A DNA stretch of 64,000 nt from Prochlorococcus marinus CUG1438 (GTDB lineage Bacteria > Cyanobacteriota > Cyanobacteriia > PCC-6307 > Cyanobiaceae), in NCBI GenBank assembly GCA_017644325.1, contig JAEPLS010000001.1, positions 496,001 through 560,000 on the forward strand, given 5' to 3'. The stretch's first letter is position 1, and each line of letters starts with the position of its first letter. Of the stretch, positions 10,769 through 21,215 are shown one piece after another. The translations under genes and the position numbers were made by a program. The notes under the pieces are model-generated. The model saw only the letters and a program-made list of their open reading frames with translations. It ran no database searches and was not told the DNA's origin.

Positions 10769-11200
10769 ATGACAAAAGTAATTTCAATTGAGGATTTAAA
10801 AGGATTATTTACGAAACCTTATGGTACAGATGCACCAACAAAACAAAAATGGGCTGAATTTTATAATGAGGATGTTATTTTTACAGACCCAACGCAGGAA
10901 ACAGAGGGTTTAGATTCTTATGTAAAAGCCCAAGAAAAGCTAGTTAAAAGATGTGATGATGTTTTTTTAGAAACACATGCAATATCCATAACTGGGAATT
11001 ATGGATTTGTTGAATGGACAATGGGTTTAAAAATTATGGGTAAAGAATTTATTTATCCTGGTACTACACGTTTATTATTTGGTGAAAATGGATTAATAAA
11101 AGAGCATAGAGATTACTTTGATTTTTGCGGTCCAACTTTTGGACCAGTTCCTATTTTAGGAACTTTTATAAGATGGCTCTACAGTAAATTTGTATCTTAA
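10769..11200 (+). CDS. NTF2-like / SnoaL-like protein of unknown function
   Basis: A 143-residue soluble protein whose pattern (KQKWAEFYNEDVIFTDPTQE early, then strands with GFVEWTMGLKIMGKEFIYPG and a terminal EHRDYFDFCGP) matches the cone-shaped NTF2/SnoaL-like fold. That fold serves many small-molecule roles, so no reaction can be assigned. It has no signal peptide. It follows tRNA-Gly by 45 bases and converges on the acetyltransferase gene with 27 bases between the stops. Confidence 0.7.
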   Translation: MTKVISIEDLKGLFTKPYGTDAPTKQKWAEFYNEDVIFTDPTQETEGLDSYVKAQEKLVKRCDDVFLETHAISITGNYGFVEWTMGLKIMGKEFIYPGTTRLLFGENGLIKEHRDYFDFCGPTFGPVPILGTFIRWLYSKFVS

Positions 11201-11227
11201 TTTTGTTTTCTTTAGAAATAGCGTGCT

Positions 11228-11683
11228 TTATATTTCACGAATTAATAAATTTTGAGAATTAACTTCTTCAAAATCGAATTGAGAATAAAACAATTTTTTA
11301 TTTGTTGTCATTAAATATATTTTTTTTGTATTTTTAATTTTCTTAGATGATAAAAGATTTTTTAAAATTAATGTACCAAACCCCTTGCCTTGGTGATCTT
11401 GATCTATAACAATATCCCATAGCACTCCGCGGTAAATCCCATCGGTTAAAGCTCTGCCAAAACCAACTATTTCCTTACCAACCCAAAGACTGATTATGAC
11501 ATCACTGTTAGCAAGACATTTTTTTAGATCATTAAGTGTTCTATTTTTTGCCCAGAAAGCATTGTTATCAAGTAATTTTTGTAGTTTAATTAATCCATTG
11601 GTTGGATTAAGATTAGGACCTAATCCAAAAACCCTTAACCCCAAAGCTCCTTTGGCATGTTTGATTAGAGATATTTCTTTCAT
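11228..11683 (-). CDS. GNAT-family N-acetyltransferase
   Basis: A 151-residue protein with the GNAT core. VGFGRALTDGIYRGVLWDIV precedes the acetyl-CoA pyrophosphate-binding loop DQDHQGKGFGTLIL (about residues 93-106). Acetyl-CoA is the expected donor, but the acceptor cannot be read from sequence. It is divergent from secA, with 174 bases between the starts. Confidence 0.85.
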   Translation of the reverse strand: MKEISLIKHAKGALGLRVFGLGPNLNPTNGLIKLQKLLDNNAFWAKNRTLNDLKKCLANSDVIISLWVGKEIVGFGRALTDGIYRGVLWDIVIDQDHQGKGFGTLILKNLLSSKKIKNTKKIYLMTTNKKLFYSQFDFEEVNSQNLLIREI

Positions 11684-11814
11684 TTATTAAAAAGATTTTT
11701 GAAAAGTGATGTCAGTTAGATTATTTTTGTGACTTCAATCTAAATACCATAATCGAAAGTTTCTTTAAAATAAATAGATAATAGTTTTCTTCATTCAGTT
11801 GTAACGCACTAATT

Positions 11815-11820
11815 TATAAT
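11815..11820 (+). promoter_or_regulatory. Possible -10 box for secA
   Basis: TATAAT lies 37 bases before the secA ATG. A ribosome-binding-like AAGGA at about 11843-11847 supports the start at 11858. No convincing -35 element was found. Confidence 0.35.
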
Positions 11821-11857
11821 GTTTGTAATAAGATGAATTTTTTAAGGACTTTGACTT

Positions 11858-14689
11858 ATGCTAAAACTTTTGTTGGGAGATCCGAATACACGAAAGTTAA
11901 AGCGCTATCAACCAATAGTGGAAGAGATAAATTTTTTAGAGGAGGAAGTTTCTCAATTCAATGATGATGAGCTAAGAAAAGAAACTCAAAATCTTAAATC
12001 AAAGATTTCATCAGAATTAGATATTAGGAAACAAAAGGAACTATTAGAAGATTTTCTTCCTAAAGCTTTTGCAATTGTTAGAGAAGCAAGTAAGCGTGTT
12101 CTTGATATGAGACATTTTGATGTTCAGTTAATAGGCGGGATGGTTTTACATGAGTGTCAAATTGCGGAGATGAAGACTGGAGAAGGCAAAACCCTCGTTG
12201 CAACATTACCTTGCTTTTTAAATGCCCTAACTGGAAAAGGGGTTCACGTTGTTACTGTGAACGATTATTTAGCTAGAAGAGATGCTGAGTGGATGGGACA
12301 AGTTCATCGTTTTTTAGGTTTATCTGTTGGTTTGATTCAGCAAGATATGAGCCCAGTTGAGAGAAAGAAAAATTATGAATGTGATATCACTTATGCCACA
12401 AATTCAGAATTAGGATTTGATTATTTAAGGGATAATATGTCTACTGATATTAATGAAGTGGTGCAAAGAAAATTCAACTACTGTGTAATTGATGAGGTCG
12501 ATTCCATACTAATTGATGAAGCTAGAACACCTCTAATTATTTCCGGTCAAGTTGAAAGACCTCAAGAAAAATATCAAAAAGCTTCCGAATTAGCTTTGGC
12601 ATTAGTTAAAGCAAAAGAGTTAAGTAAAGATGGGATTGATCCTGAAGGGGATTATGAAGTTGATGAAAAGCAGAGGAGTTGCATATTGACCGATCAAGGT
12701 TTCGCTAAATGTGAAGAGTATTTGGGAGTTAATGATTTATATAATCCTAAAGATCCTTGGGCGCATTATATAACTAACGCTTTAAAAGCTAAAGAATTAT
12801 TTATTAAAGATGTAAATTACATTATTAAAAATGATGAGGCTGTGATAGTAGATGAATTTACAGGTAGGGTAATGCCTGGAAGGCGTTGGAGTGATGGACA
12901 ACATCAAGCAATAGAAGCAAAAGAGAGGCTAAAAATTCAGCCTGAGACGCAGACATTAGCATCCATAACTTATCAGAATTTTTTCCTTTTATATCCTGGT
13001 TTAGCAGGAATGACGGGAACTGCAAAAACTGAGGAGGTTGAATTTGAAAAAACTTATAAATTAGAATCAACAGTTATACCGACAAATCAAATCAGAAAGA
13101 GACAAGATTGGTCTGATCAAGTATTTAAGACAGAGATTGGTAAATGGAAAGCTGTTGCTAAAGAAACTGCACAAATTCATAGAGAAGGAAGACCTGTTTT
13201 GGTTGGTACAACAAGTGTTGAAAAAAGTGAATTATTAAGCTCACTTTTATCTGAAGAAAAAATCCCACATAATTTGTTAAATGCTAAGCCAGAGAACGTT
13301 GAACGTGAGGCAGAAATTGTCGCTCAGGCAGGAAGAGCAGGTGCTGTCACTATTGCGACTAATATGGCTGGAAGGGGAACAGATATAATTCTTGGTGGTA
13401 ACAGTGATTACATGGCAAGGCTTAAGTTAAAAGAAATTTTAATTCCTTTGTTAGTAAAGCCTGATAACGAACATAAGCCACCAATACCTAAGCAAAGAAA
13501 TTCAAAGTCCAAGGGCGGTTTTTCTACAAAAGCTGGTTCAAGTTTGAAAAAGAACATTTCACACTCTTCAACTAGTCTTTTTCCTTGCAAGCTTGATGAA
13601 GAAATTGAAAAGAAACTTTCTCTTTTATCTGATCAACTTGTTAAGAACTGGGGAGACAGACAACTCTCTGTATTGGAGCTTGATGACAGAATAGCTACAG
13701 CTGCAGAAAAAGCGCCAACTGATGATAATTTGATAAAGCTTTTAAGAGAATCTTTGTCGGATGTAAAAAAAGAATATGAACAAGTTTTGATTAATGAAGA
13801 GAAAAAAGTGAGAGAAGCTGGCGGTTTACATGTTATCGGTACTGAGAGGCATGAATCAAGAAGAGTGGATAATCAACTTAGAGGTAGAGCCGGCAGACAA
13901 GGTGATCTTGGAAGTACGAGATTCTTTTTATCTTTGGAAGATAATCTATTAAGAATTTTTGGAGGAGATAGGGTAGCAAACCTCATGAATGCATTTAGGG
14001 TTGACGAAGATATGCCAATCGAATCAGGGATGCTTACTAGATCTTTGGAAAGTGCTCAAAAGAAAGTAGAAACCTATTATTACGATATTAGAAAACAAGT
14101 TTTCGAATATGACGAGGTAATGAATAATCAAAGAAAAGCTGTATACAGTGAAAGGCTAAGAGTTTTACAGGGAATTGATTTAAAAAGGCAAGTAATTGGA
14201 TATGGAGAAAGAACAATGAGCGAAATTGTAGAGGCTTATATTAATCCTGATCTTCCACCTGAAGAATGGAATATTGATCAATTAATTTCTAAAGTCAAAG
14301 AATTTATATATTTATTAGACGATCTTAAAGTGGAAGATATTAATTTACTTTCAATAGAAGAATTAAAAAACTACTTGCAAGAGCAGTTGCGAATATCTTA
14401 TGACTTAAAGGAATCACAAATAGAAAAGATTCGTCCAGGATTAATGAGAGAAGCTGAAAGATTTTTCATTTTGCAACAAATCGATAATTTATGGCGAGAA
14501 CATCTCCAATCCATGGATTCCTTAAGGGAATCAGTTGGATTGAGAGGTTATGGCCAAAAAGATCCCTTAATAGAATACAAAAATGAAGGATATGATATGT
14601 TCCTCGAAATGATGACTAATATGCGGAGAAATGTTATTTATTCAATGTTTATGTTTCAACCTAAAATTGATGTTAATGAAAAAAATTAA
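11858..14689 (+). CDS. secA: Protein translocase ATPase SecA
   Basis: The motor that pushes preproteins through SecYEG in the plasma and thylakoid membranes. The MKTGEGKT Walker A loop is near residues 105-112, [21 protein letters not shown] covers the DEAD region, and [13 protein letters not shown] and GRAGRQGD are helicase motifs of the second domain. The protein has 943 residues, with a basic, serine-rich insertion at about 540-577. It ends at [11 protein letters not shown] without the C-terminal CxCxSG zinc tail of Escherichia coli SecA. It converges on cysE with 8 bases between the stops. Confidence 0.98.
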   Translation: MLKLLLGDPNTRKLKRYQPIVEEINFLEEEVSQFNDDELRKETQNLKSKISSELDIRKQKELLEDFLPKAFAIVREASKRVLDMRHFDVQLIGGMVLHECQIAEMKTGEGKTLVATLPCFLNALTGKGVHVVTVNDYLARRDAEWMGQVHRFLGLSVGLIQQDMSPVERKKNYECDITYATNSELGFDYLRDNMSTDINEVVQRKFNYCVIDEVDSILIDEARTPLIISGQVERPQEKYQKASELALALVKAKELSKDGIDPEGDYEVDEKQRSCILTDQGFAKCEEYLGVNDLYNPKDPWAHYITNALKAKELFIKDVNYIIKNDEAVIVDEFTGRVMPGRRWSDGQHQAIEAKERLKIQPETQTLASITYQNFFLLYPGLAGMTGTAKTEEVEFEKTYKLESTVIPTNQIRKRQDWSDQVFKTEIGKWKAVAKETAQIHREGRPVLVGTTSVEKSELLSSLLSEEKIPHNLLNAKPENVEREAEIVAQAGRAGAVTIATNMAGRGTDIILGGNSDYMARLKLKEILIPLLVKPDNEHKPPIPKQRNSKSKGGFSTKAGSSLKKNISHSSTSLFPCKLDEEIEKKLSLLSDQLVKNWGDRQLSVLELDDRIATAAEKAPTDDNLIKLLRESLSDVKKEYEQVLINEEKKVREAGGLHVIGTERHESRRVDNQLRGRAGRQGDLGSTRFFLSLEDNLLRIFGGDRVANLMNAFRVDEDMPIESGMLTRSLESAQKKVETYYYDIRKQVFEYDEVMNNQRKAVYSERLRVLQGIDLKRQVIGYGERTMSEIVEAYINPDLPPEEWNIDQLISKVKEFIYLLDDLKVEDINLLSIEELKNYLQEQLRISYDLKESQIEKIRPGLMREAERFFILQQIDNLWREHLQSMDSLRESVGLRGYGQKDPLIEYKNEGYDMFLEMMTNMRRNVIYSMFMFQPKIDVNEKN

Positions 14690-14697
14690 ATAAATAC

Positions 14698-15435
14698 CTA
14701 ATCGTCACCAAGAAATTCTATTATTTCTTTATCTTTGATATTTTGAGCGTCACCTAGTTTAGAAATATCAACAGATTCTGAATTAACTAAACATTGAAGA
14801 GTTTTTTGTAATTTGAGAATTTCATTTTCCAGAAAGTCTATCCTATCCATTAAATTTTTTATCACATTAGCTTCTGCATCTGGTAAAGCGGAATGAGCTA
14901 ATGGATTAACTTTAACTCCACTTTGATGTACTACTCTGCCAGGAACTCCAACCACTGTACTGTTCCCTTCAACATTACGAACGACTACTGAGCCTGCACC
15001 AATACGGGTATTAGATCCTACAGTGATTGATCCAAGAACTTTTGCACCTGCTCCAACTACAACATTTTCCATCAATGTTGGGTGTCTTTTTCCATGATTT
15101 TTTCCAGTACCTCCTAATGTAACTCCCTGATAAAGTAAACAATTATTTCCTATCTGAGCTGTTTCACCAATTACTACTCCCATCCCATGATCTATAAAAA
15201 CTCCTTTACCAATTTTGGCCCCAGGATGGATTTCAATACCTGTAATCATTCGATTGAATTGACTTAAAACTCGGGGAATTAGGGGTATTTTTAATTGCCA
15301 TAATTTATGAGTGAACCTATGAATAACTATTGATTGAAAGCCTGGGTAACAAAGAAAAATCTCTATTATGCCCCTAGCAGCGGGATCCCTCTCTTTGATA
15401 ATATCTATATCAGATTTAAAGTTTCTTAGTATCAT
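14698..15435 (-). CDS. cysE: Serine O-acetyltransferase
   Basis: Makes O-acetylserine from serine and acetyl-CoA, the carbon skeleton for cysteine. The left-handed beta-helix hexapeptide repeats run from GAKIGKGVFIDHG through IGNNCLLYQGVTLGG to GSNTRIGAGSVVV, and the catalytic-type His is in FIDHGMG. The protein has 245 residues, with a C-terminal tail of about 60 residues that looks coiled (KNLMDRIDFLENEILKLQ). It lies 3 bases after the GntR regulator gene on the same strand, so the two are probably cotranscribed. Confidence 0.95.
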   Translation of the reverse strand: MILRNFKSDIDIIKERDPAARGIIEIFLCYPGFQSIVIHRFTHKLWQLKIPLIPRVLSQFNRMITGIEIHPGAKIGKGVFIDHGMGVVIGETAQIGNNCLLYQGVTLGGTGKNHGKRHPTLMENVVVGAGAKVLGSITVGSNTRIGAGSVVVRNVEGNSTVVGVPGRVVHQSGVKVNPLAHSALPDAEANVIKNLMDRIDFLENEILKLQKTLQCLVNSESVDISKLGDAQNIKDKEIIEFLGDD

Positions 15436-15438
15436 TTT

Positions 15439-16425
15439 TTAATTAATAACTCCAATTTCTTTTTTTAATTGATTGATTGTTTCGATGCTCAAGTAGTTTT
15501 TTGCGCATATTATTTGAGGTAATCTCATAAGCTGGGAGCGATTCTTTAATAAAGTGTTTTCTACAACTGATAAACTAGGACCGTCACATACAATATGATT
15601 AGATGCTTTTAAAAGCGATAGTAATCTACTGTTATTATCTGAGATCGCAGTCATAAGCATTAACTCACTACCTCGCATGCTGTGTATGATGACTTCTGCT
15701 GCCCTTAACAAACCAGGGCTTATGCTCACAATACCTACACAACTTCCAGTATTTAATTCTTTAAGGAATTTTAATTCCTTTTGAAAGTCGCTCAAGTCAA
15801 CTGCAATAGCTCGAACCCCATGTTGTTTGGCAACTTTTTCTAGAGGCTGTAAAAAATATCTGCTTGTGACTATGGTACCGTTATTTGAGCTACTCAAAAC
15901 TTTCTCTAATTCTTCCATAGGAACAACTTCTACTGGAACATTAACTTGTGGAGAGAGTTCTTCTGCTATTAGCATTGAAGCACCTATATCCTCTCTAGGA
16001 GTACTGACTATAATTCTTGCTCCGCATTTTATACGCCAATCAATTTCATTCGTTAATATTTCTCTTGTTTCTTGTAAAGTGCAACCAATACTTATGAAGT
16101 TGTCAATTGCTTTTTTCGCTTCTTGTTCTGGTGGCTTACTGATTTTGTCTCTTGAATAAACAGATTTCTTGAATTCTCTTTGAGTAAGGTTATCTCTTAC
16201 GTAGATACCTGATCCAGCAATTGCTTCCACAACTCCATCTATTTCAAGTTGTCTGTAAACTTTGCTTATAGTATTTCTATGTAGTCCAGTCTGCATTGCA
16301 AGTTGCCTAGTACTTGGAAGCCTGTGTCCTGGAGGGTAATGTCTTGCCGCTATTGCAAAGCAAATCTGATTATACAGTTGAGTAGATGCAGGGATATCAC
16401 TTTCTTGTTGAATATGGAATCTCAC
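15439..16425 (-). CDS. GntR-family transcriptional regulator
   Basis: A 328-residue protein. The N-terminal winged helix-turn-helix (about residues 10-75) has the GntR pattern PPGHRLPSTRQLA, TGLHRNTISKVYRQL and GSGIYV. The remaining 250 residues are not an aminotransferase, FadR or UTRA domain that I recognise; they contain two alpha/beta segments resembling a periplasmic-binding-like fold. The start is GTG, with AGGA at 16433-16436, about 7 bases upstream. It sits between infC and cysE in a leftward run. A Synechocystis GntR protein (sll1961) is linked to photosystem stoichiometry; whether this is its orthologue is untested. Confidence 0.85.
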   Translation of the reverse strand: MRFHIQQESDIPASTQLYNQICFAIAARHYPPGHRLPSTRQLAMQTGLHRNTISKVYRQLEIDGVVEAIAGSGIYVRDNLTQREFKKSVYSRDKISKPPEQEAKKAIDNFISIGCTLQETREILTNEIDWRIKCGARIIVSTPREDIGASMLIAEELSPQVNVPVEVVPMEELEKVLSSSNNGTIVTSRYFLQPLEKVAKQHGVRAIAVDLSDFQKELKFLKELNTGSCVGIVSISPGLLRAAEVIIHSMRGSELMLMTAISDNNSRLLSLLKASNHIVCDGPSLSVVENTLLKNRSQLMRLPQIICAKNYLSIETINQLKKEIGVIN

Positions 16426-16506
16426 TTTTAAAAGGTCCTGACTAATTAATACTTACATGTAGTGACACTTTAACATTTGTCATAGTTTTTCGATAATAAT
16501 CTTTAA

Positions 16507-17076
16507 TTATTCATCTTTTTTTATTAGGGGAGTTTTTCTGGGGCTTAAAAACATAATCATGTTTCTTCCTTCTCTGGTTGGTTTTTGTTGTACTTCTGAT
16601 TGTTCTTCTAAATCATTAGCCATTTTTAAAAGGAGTGTTTCCGCTAAATTCGAGTGTTGAATTTCTCTACCTCTAAAAATTACAGTGCATTTTACTTTAT
16701 CTCCCGATTTTAGAAATTTAGTGGCTTGGCCTATTCTTACGTCATAATCATGTTTAGCAATTTTGTATCTCATTTTTACTTCTTTAACTTCTGTTTGATG
16801 AGATTTTTTTCTTGCTTCTTTTGCTTTTTTTTCTTGTTCAAATTTATATTTTCCATAGTCCATGATTCTACAAACAGGAGGATCAGCTTTTTCGCTTACC
16901 AAAACCAAGTCAAGCTCTCTTTGAGAAGCTATTTCTAATGCTTTCAATCTATCTAGAACTCCTAATTGTTTTCCATCTGAATCAACAACTCTCAGTTGAG
17001 GGTATTTTATTCTTTCATTAATATTTGGGAGCTCTCTAACTGGAGCGCGGCGGTCAAAACGTGGGCGTGGTGGCAT
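16507..17076 (-). CDS. infC: Translation initiation factor IF-3
   Basis: IF-3 binds the 30S subunit and checks start-codon pairing. The N-domain has [24 protein letters not shown], the basic linker [20 protein letters not shown] follows, and the C-domain has [21 protein letters not shown]. It has 189 residues with a short arginine- and proline-rich start. It begins with a plain ATG at 17074-17076, not the rare AUU used for autoregulation in enterobacteria. miaA lies 51 bases upstream on the same strand. Confidence 0.97.
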   Translation of the reverse strand: MPPRPRFDRRAPVRELPNINERIKYPQLRVVDSDGKQLGVLDRLKALEIASQRELDLVLVSEKADPPVCRIMDYGKYKFEQEKKAKEARKKSHQTEVKEVKMRYKIAKHDYDVRIGQATKFLKSGDKVKCTVIFRGREIQHSNLAETLLLKMANDLEEQSEVQQKPTREGRNMIMFLSPRKTPLIKKDE

Positions 17077-17127
17077 TCAGTTTAGTTAATAATTTGATTG
17101 GATGAACAAATCTCTTACATTACAAAG

Positions 17128-18027
17128 TTAGCCTAAAAAAGACTCTATTTTAATTATTGCATCTTTTAGAAGGTTTTTGTTATTAAGCCAAATAGGATTA
17201 TTTTTATTACGAAACCATGTTTTTTGTCTTTTTGCAAATTGTATAGTTTTTGTAGTGGTTAACTCAATCGCCTCGTCAATAGTAAGTTGATTATTTAATA
17301 CTGCTTTAGCTTCGCGGTAACCAATAGTTTTTAATATTTGCAAATCGGATCCATATTTAGAAATAAGGTATTTTGTTTCTTCAATAATTCCGAACAAAAA
17401 CATATTTTTTGTCCTTTGCAAAATTCTTTTTTTTAAATCATCTCTATCTAATCCAAGCTCTATTATCCTCCAATCAGGAGGATTTTGTACTTTTTGAGAA
17501 GATAAAGGTTTACCTGTTACGTAAAAAACTTCCAAAGCTCTTATTGTTCTAATACGATCATTAACATTAATTGTTTTTGTTGATATTGGATCACAATTTT
17601 TTAAAAGTTCCCAACATGCTTTCTGATTTAGTTCTTCTAATTGTTTTCTAAAATTATTTTGTGGAGGGACATTAGGTACAAAAAACCCTTTTGTTATTGC
17701 GTTCATATATAAACCACTTCCTCCAACAAGAAACGGTAGGTGACTTTTTTTAATTTCTCTTTCTATTGATTTTTGAGCAATTTCTTGAAATTCTTTGACA
17801 TTTATTGGATGAATAGGTTCTTCAATATCTATTAAATAATGCTTTATTTTGTTTTGTTGATTCAAAGATGGCTTGGCTGTGCCAATATCCATGTATTTAT
17901 AAATTTGTCTTGAATCAATATTATGTATTCGAGTTTTAAAATAGTCTGCAATTTCAATAGCTAATTCTGTTTTCCCACTTGCTGTGGGCCCAATTAAAAC
18001 TAATATATTAGGCGGATTAGAAGACAT
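17128..18027 (-). CDS. miaA: tRNA dimethylallyltransferase
   Basis: Transfers a dimethylallyl group to N6 of A37 in tRNAs that read codons starting with U. The P-loop [13 protein letters not shown] is at about residues 13-25. [29 protein letters not shown] and the C-terminal [12 protein letters not shown] are family marks. It has 299 residues, full length. It is probably the first gene of the leftward miaA-infC-GntR-cysE run and is divergent from gyrB. Confidence 0.97.
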   Translation of the reverse strand: MSSNPPNILVLIGPTASGKTELAIEIADYFKTRIHNIDSRQIYKYMDIGTAKPSLNQQNKIKHYLIDIEEPIHPINVKEFQEIAQKSIEREIKKSHLPFLVGGSGLYMNAITKGFFVPNVPPQNNFRKQLEELNQKACWELLKNCDPISTKTINVNDRIRTIRALEVFYVTGKPLSSQKVQNPPDWRIIELGLDRDDLKKRILQRTKNMFLFGIIEETKYLISKYGSDLQILKTIGYREAKAVLNNQLTIDEAIELTTTKTIQFAKRQKTWFRNKNNPIWLNNKNLLKDAIIKIESFLG

Positions 18028-18057
18028 ATTATTTTCTGAAGAAAAATTTATTCGCTA

Positions 18058-18063
18058 TATAAT
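18058..18063 (+). promoter_or_regulatory. Possible -10 box for gyrB
   Basis: TATAAT, 114 bases before the gyrB ATG. If used, transcription would start near 18070 and give a leader of about 108 bases that contains two stem-loops (next entry). No clear -35 is visible. Confidence 0.35.
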
Positions 18064-18094
18064 TTAAAGAGATTAAATTTTTCATAGACTGCGA

Positions 18095-18157
18095 GCCTTT
18101 ATCTTATTGCAGTGGTAAGTTTAATGAAAGGCCTTTTAAAAATAACAATTTTAAAAG
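18095..18157 (+). other. Two tandem stem-loops in the gyrB leader
   Basis: The first element pairs GCCTTT (18095-18100) with AAAGGC (18127-18132), with an inner CTTA/TAAG pair. The second pairs CTTTTAAAA (18133-18141) with TTTTAAAAG (18149-18157) around a 7-base loop, followed by a T-rich run. The two abut at AAAGGCCTTT, so alternative pairings are possible. It may be a leader structure or an attenuator-like terminator; the function is inferred only. Confidence 0.35.
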
Positions 18158-18177
18158 TTTAATTTTTTTTATACTAA

Positions 18178-20145
18178 ATGAGCGAGGACAAAAGATCTAA
18201 TAAAATCTCAAATGATTATGGTGCGGAACAGATTCAGGTTTTAGAAGGGTTGGAGCCAGTTCGTAAGCGTCCTGGTATGTATATAGGTTCAACAGGTCCA
18301 AGAGGTTTGCATCATTTGGTATATGAAGTAGTTGATAATTCAGTTGATGAAGCGCTTGCAGGACATTGTGATCATATAGAAATAGTTCTTCGAGCAGATG
18401 GATCAGCTTTAATTGCAGATAATGGACGAGGTATACCAACAGATATTCATCCAAGAACTGGGAAAAGTGCTTTAGAAACTGTCCTAACTGTTCTTCACGC
18501 GGGAGGTAAATTCGGTAGTGGTGGTTACAAAGTTTCGGGAGGTTTACATGGAGTAGGGATATCTGTAGTTAATGCTTTAAGCGAATGGGTTAATGTGACT
18601 GTTTTTAGAGATGGAACTGAGTTTAATCAAAGATTTGAAAAAGGGGTATCGAAAGGTGAATTATATTCTCAAAAGCAGTCTACAAAACCCTTCAAAAAAG
18701 GAACTACCATATGTTTCAAACCCGATAAAACAATTTTTTCTGGAGGAATCGAATTCGAATATAATCTGCTCTCATCTAGGTTACGAGAGTTAGCCTATCT
18801 GAATGGTGGTGTGAAAATTGTTTTTAGAGACGAAAGAAATGAATTGTCAGATGGTTCTTTCAAAGAAGAAATATATTTATATCAAGGAGGGATTAAAGAA
18901 TATGTCCAGTACATGAATGCAGAAAAGGATCCAATTCATCCTGAAATAATTTATGTTGACTCACAGAAAGAAAATGTTTACGTAGAGGCAGCTTTACAGT
19001 GGTGTTCAGATGTATATTCAGATAACATTCTAGGTTTTGCAAATAATATTAGAACTATTGATGGAGGCACTCATATTGAAGGATTAAAAACAGTTTTAAC
19101 AAGAACGTTTAATAATCTTGCTAAAAAGAGAGGCAAAAGAAAAGATGTTGAAAAAAATTTAGCTGGCGAAAATATCAGAGAGGGATTAACGGTAGTCTTA
19201 TCCGTTAAAGTTCCAGATCCTGAATTTGAAGGACAAACAAAAACAAAATTAGGAAATACTGAAGTAAGAGGGATTGTTGATTCTCTTATTGGAGAAGCTC
19301 TGACAAAATACATGGAATTCAATCCTGGAATTTTAGATTTAATTCTCGAAAAAGCAATTCAATCATTTAATGCTGCAGAAGCTGCAAGAAGGGCTAGAGA
19401 ATTAGTCAGAAGAAAAAGTGTTCTTGAAAGTTCAACTTTGCCTGGTAAATTAGCAGATTGTAGTTCTAGAGATCCATCAGAAACAGAAATTTATATCGTT
19501 GAGGGAGATTCTGCTGGAGGGTCTGCAAAACAAGGAAGAGATAGAAACTTCCAAGCCATTCTGCCTCTCAGGGGAAAAATTCTAAATATCGAAAAAACAG
19601 ATGATACCAAAATATATAAAAATACAGAAATTCAATCATTAATAACGGCTCTTGGATTAGGAATAAAAGGAGAGGAGTTTGAAGTAAGCACTTTGAGATA
19701 TCACAGAGTTGTAATTATGACGGATGCTGATGTTGATGGTGCTCATATAAGAACTTTATTATTAACATTTTTCTACAGATATCAAAGAGAACTTGTGGAA
19801 GGCGGTTATATATATATAGCTTGTCCTCCTCTTTATAAAGTTGAAAGGGGGAAGAATCATAAGTACTGCTATAACGAGAATCAATTGAAAGATACAATTG
19901 CAGGTTTTGGAGAAAATGCAAATTATAATATCCAAAGATTTAAGGGCTTAGGTGAGATGATGCCTAAACAATTGTGGGACACAACTATGAATCCTCAAAC
20001 TAGGATGATGAAGAGGGTTGAAATTGAAGATGCTCTTGAAGCTGACAGAATTTTTAATATTTTAATGGGTGATAAAGTGGCACCAAGAAGAGAATTTATT
20101 GAAACTCATAGTAGCAACTTAGATATGGCAACTTTAGATATATGA
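18178..20145 (+). CDS. gyrB: DNA gyrase subunit B
   Basis: ATPase subunit of gyrase, which introduces negative supercoils. The GHKL ATP site has [25 protein letters not shown] and [15 protein letters not shown]. The Toprim metal site has [15 protein letters not shown] (from about residue 441) and [13 protein letters not shown] (from about 515). The C-terminus has QRFKGLGEM. At 655 residues it lacks the extra domain of enterobacterial GyrB. gyrA is not in the window. Its stop overlaps the next gene's start by 4 bases (ATGA). Confidence 0.98.
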   Translation: MSEDKRSNKISNDYGAEQIQVLEGLEPVRKRPGMYIGSTGPRGLHHLVYEVVDNSVDEALAGHCDHIEIVLRADGSALIADNGRGIPTDIHPRTGKSALETVLTVLHAGGKFGSGGYKVSGGLHGVGISVVNALSEWVNVTVFRDGTEFNQRFEKGVSKGELYSQKQSTKPFKKGTTICFKPDKTIFSGGIEFEYNLLSSRLRELAYLNGGVKIVFRDERNELSDGSFKEEIYLYQGGIKEYVQYMNAEKDPIHPEIIYVDSQKENVYVEAALQWCSDVYSDNILGFANNIRTIDGGTHIEGLKTVLTRTFNNLAKKRGKRKDVEKNLAGENIREGLTVVLSVKVPDPEFEGQTKTKLGNTEVRGIVDSLIGEALTKYMEFNPGILDLILEKAIQSFNAAEAARRARELVRRKSVLESSTLPGKLADCSSRDPSETEIYIVEGDSAGGSAKQGRDRNFQAILPLRGKILNIEKTDDTKIYKNTEIQSLITALGLGIKGEEFEVSTLRYHRVVIMTDADVDGAHIRTLLLTFFYRYQRELVEGGYIYIACPPLYKVERGKNHKYCYNENQLKDTIAGFGENANYNIQRFKGLGEMMPKQLWDTTMNPQTRMMKRVEIEDALEADRIFNILMGDKVAPRREFIETHSSNLDMATLDI

Positions 20146-20471
20146 TTAATAATTTTCTCAAGAATTTTTGCTTAATTACTTTTGCATTAATTGCTCCAAT
20201 CACTTTACCTGCTGGTGGAATCCAAAAAACTTTAAATCAAACTAAGTTTTCCGATAACATAAATGAAATTATATTGACTTCTAATACTTATCTTTATTCT
20301 TTTCCTGAAATTCATGCTAAGGAATTATTAGTTCTTGATATGGGTACAACTTTATCAGTTTTGCGTAGTTGGAAAGATAGTAAAAGTAAAATCTGGGTAA
20401 GGGTTGAACTAGCTTCTAATAAATTTTTTGATAACCCTAATAAGATTACAAAAGGTTGGATAAGAATGTAA
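20142..20471 (+). CDS. Exported small protein with SH3-like region
   Basis: A 109-residue protein with a hydrophobic N-terminal signal-like segment (about residues 5-24, ending LPAGG). The rest resembles a bacterial SH3 domain ([39 protein letters not shown]). Such domains often bind peptidoglycan or other proteins in the periplasm. The start overlaps the gyrB stop by 4 bases, which suggests translational coupling. Function is unknown. Confidence 0.65.
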   Translation: MINNFLKNFCLITFALIAPITLPAGGIQKTLNQTKFSDNINEIILTSNTYLYSFPEIHAKELLVLDMGTTLSVLRSWKDSKSKIWVRVELASNKFFDNPNKITKGWIRM

Positions 20472-20474
20472 CTT

Positions 20475-20840
20475 TTGGATTTTTCTTCAATAGGTATTAT
20501 TTTATTTGGTAGTACTTTTGGATTAATACTTAGACTATTCTTACAAAAAAATTTAAAAATAAATATAGGTTTTGATATTCAAAATACTACAATAATTAAT
20601 TATGTAGCTTCTTTTTTTTTAGGAATTCTTGTAGCATTAAATTTCATTAATAAAGACCTTTTATTGTTACTTTATACAGGTTTTTTAGGCTCTTTTAGCA
20701 CATTTTCATCCTTCATATATCAGCTATTCGTATTGTTAAGGAAAAGAAAATTCCTGAAGTTATTTTGTCATTATTTCGAGGTTATAGTTATTTCTTTCAT
20801 TTTTTTTTATTTAGGTTATTGTCTTATTCAATTTTTTTAA
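20475..20840 (+). CDS. crcB: Fluoride channel subunit CrcB/Fluc, copy 1
   Basis: A 121-residue membrane protein with four hydrophobic helices. It has the Fluc signatures INYVASFFLGIL (the conserved Asn of the pore) and GFLGSFSTFSSF (central sodium and phenylalanine-box region). Fluc channels are dual-topology dimers that export toxic fluoride. The start is TTG, 3 bases after the preceding stop; no ATG fits. The second subunit gene follows after 1 base. Confidence 0.88.
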   Translation: MDFSSIGIILFGSTFGLILRLFLQKNLKINIGFDIQNTTIINYVASFFLGILVALNFINKDLLLLLYTGFLGSFSTFSSFIYQLFVLLRKRKFLKLFCHYFEVIVISFIFFYLGYCLIQFF

Positions 20841-20841
20841 A

Positions 20842-21171
20842 GTGCAAATAAAAATATTTTTTTATATTCTAATATCTTGTTATTTAGCAACTTTTTTTCG
20901 ATTATTAATAAATAATAACTTGATTATTTCAATAGTTGGTTCATTTTTCGTTGGTTTTATTTTTGATAAAAGATTAAGCTCTTCAAGTAAAAAAATTATA
21001 TTTAGTGGTTTTTTTTCTTGTTTTACATCCTTCAGTGGTTTTGTATATTTTGTTTATAAAATTCTTAATCAGGGGGACTGGATAAAATTTCTGATTTTTT
21101 TAAACTTAATAATTATAATAAATATTTTTACAATGTATTTTGGTTTTTGGATCAGTAGAAAAATTACTTAG
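20842..21171 (+). CDS. crcB: Fluoride channel subunit CrcB/Fluc, copy 2
   Basis: A 109-residue, four-helix membrane protein with the matching signatures SIVGSFFVGFIF and SGFFSCFTSFSGF. It is shorter and more diverged than copy 1, and the conserved pore Asn before the GSFFVG motif appears replaced by Ile-Val. The start is GTG. Tandem crcB genes usually encode an obligate heterodimer in which each subunit has a fixed orientation. No crcB/fluoride riboswitch is visible upstream. Confidence 0.83.
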   Translation: MQIKIFFYILISCYLATFFRLLINNNLIISIVGSFFVGFIFDKRLSSSSKKIIFSGFFSCFTSFSGFVYFVYKILNQGDWIKFLIFLNLIIIINIFTMYFGFWISRKIT

Positions 21172-21177
21172 AATTCA

Positions 21178-21183
21178 TATAAT
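21178..21183 (+). promoter_or_regulatory. Possible -10 box for mgtE
   Basis: TATAAT, 33 bases before the mgtE ATG, predicting a leader of about 26 bases. That is too short for a magnesium-sensing M-box riboswitch. Confidence 0.35.
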
Positions 21184-21215
21184 AGTGTTGTAACTCAGAC
21201 CAAGGATTATATATT

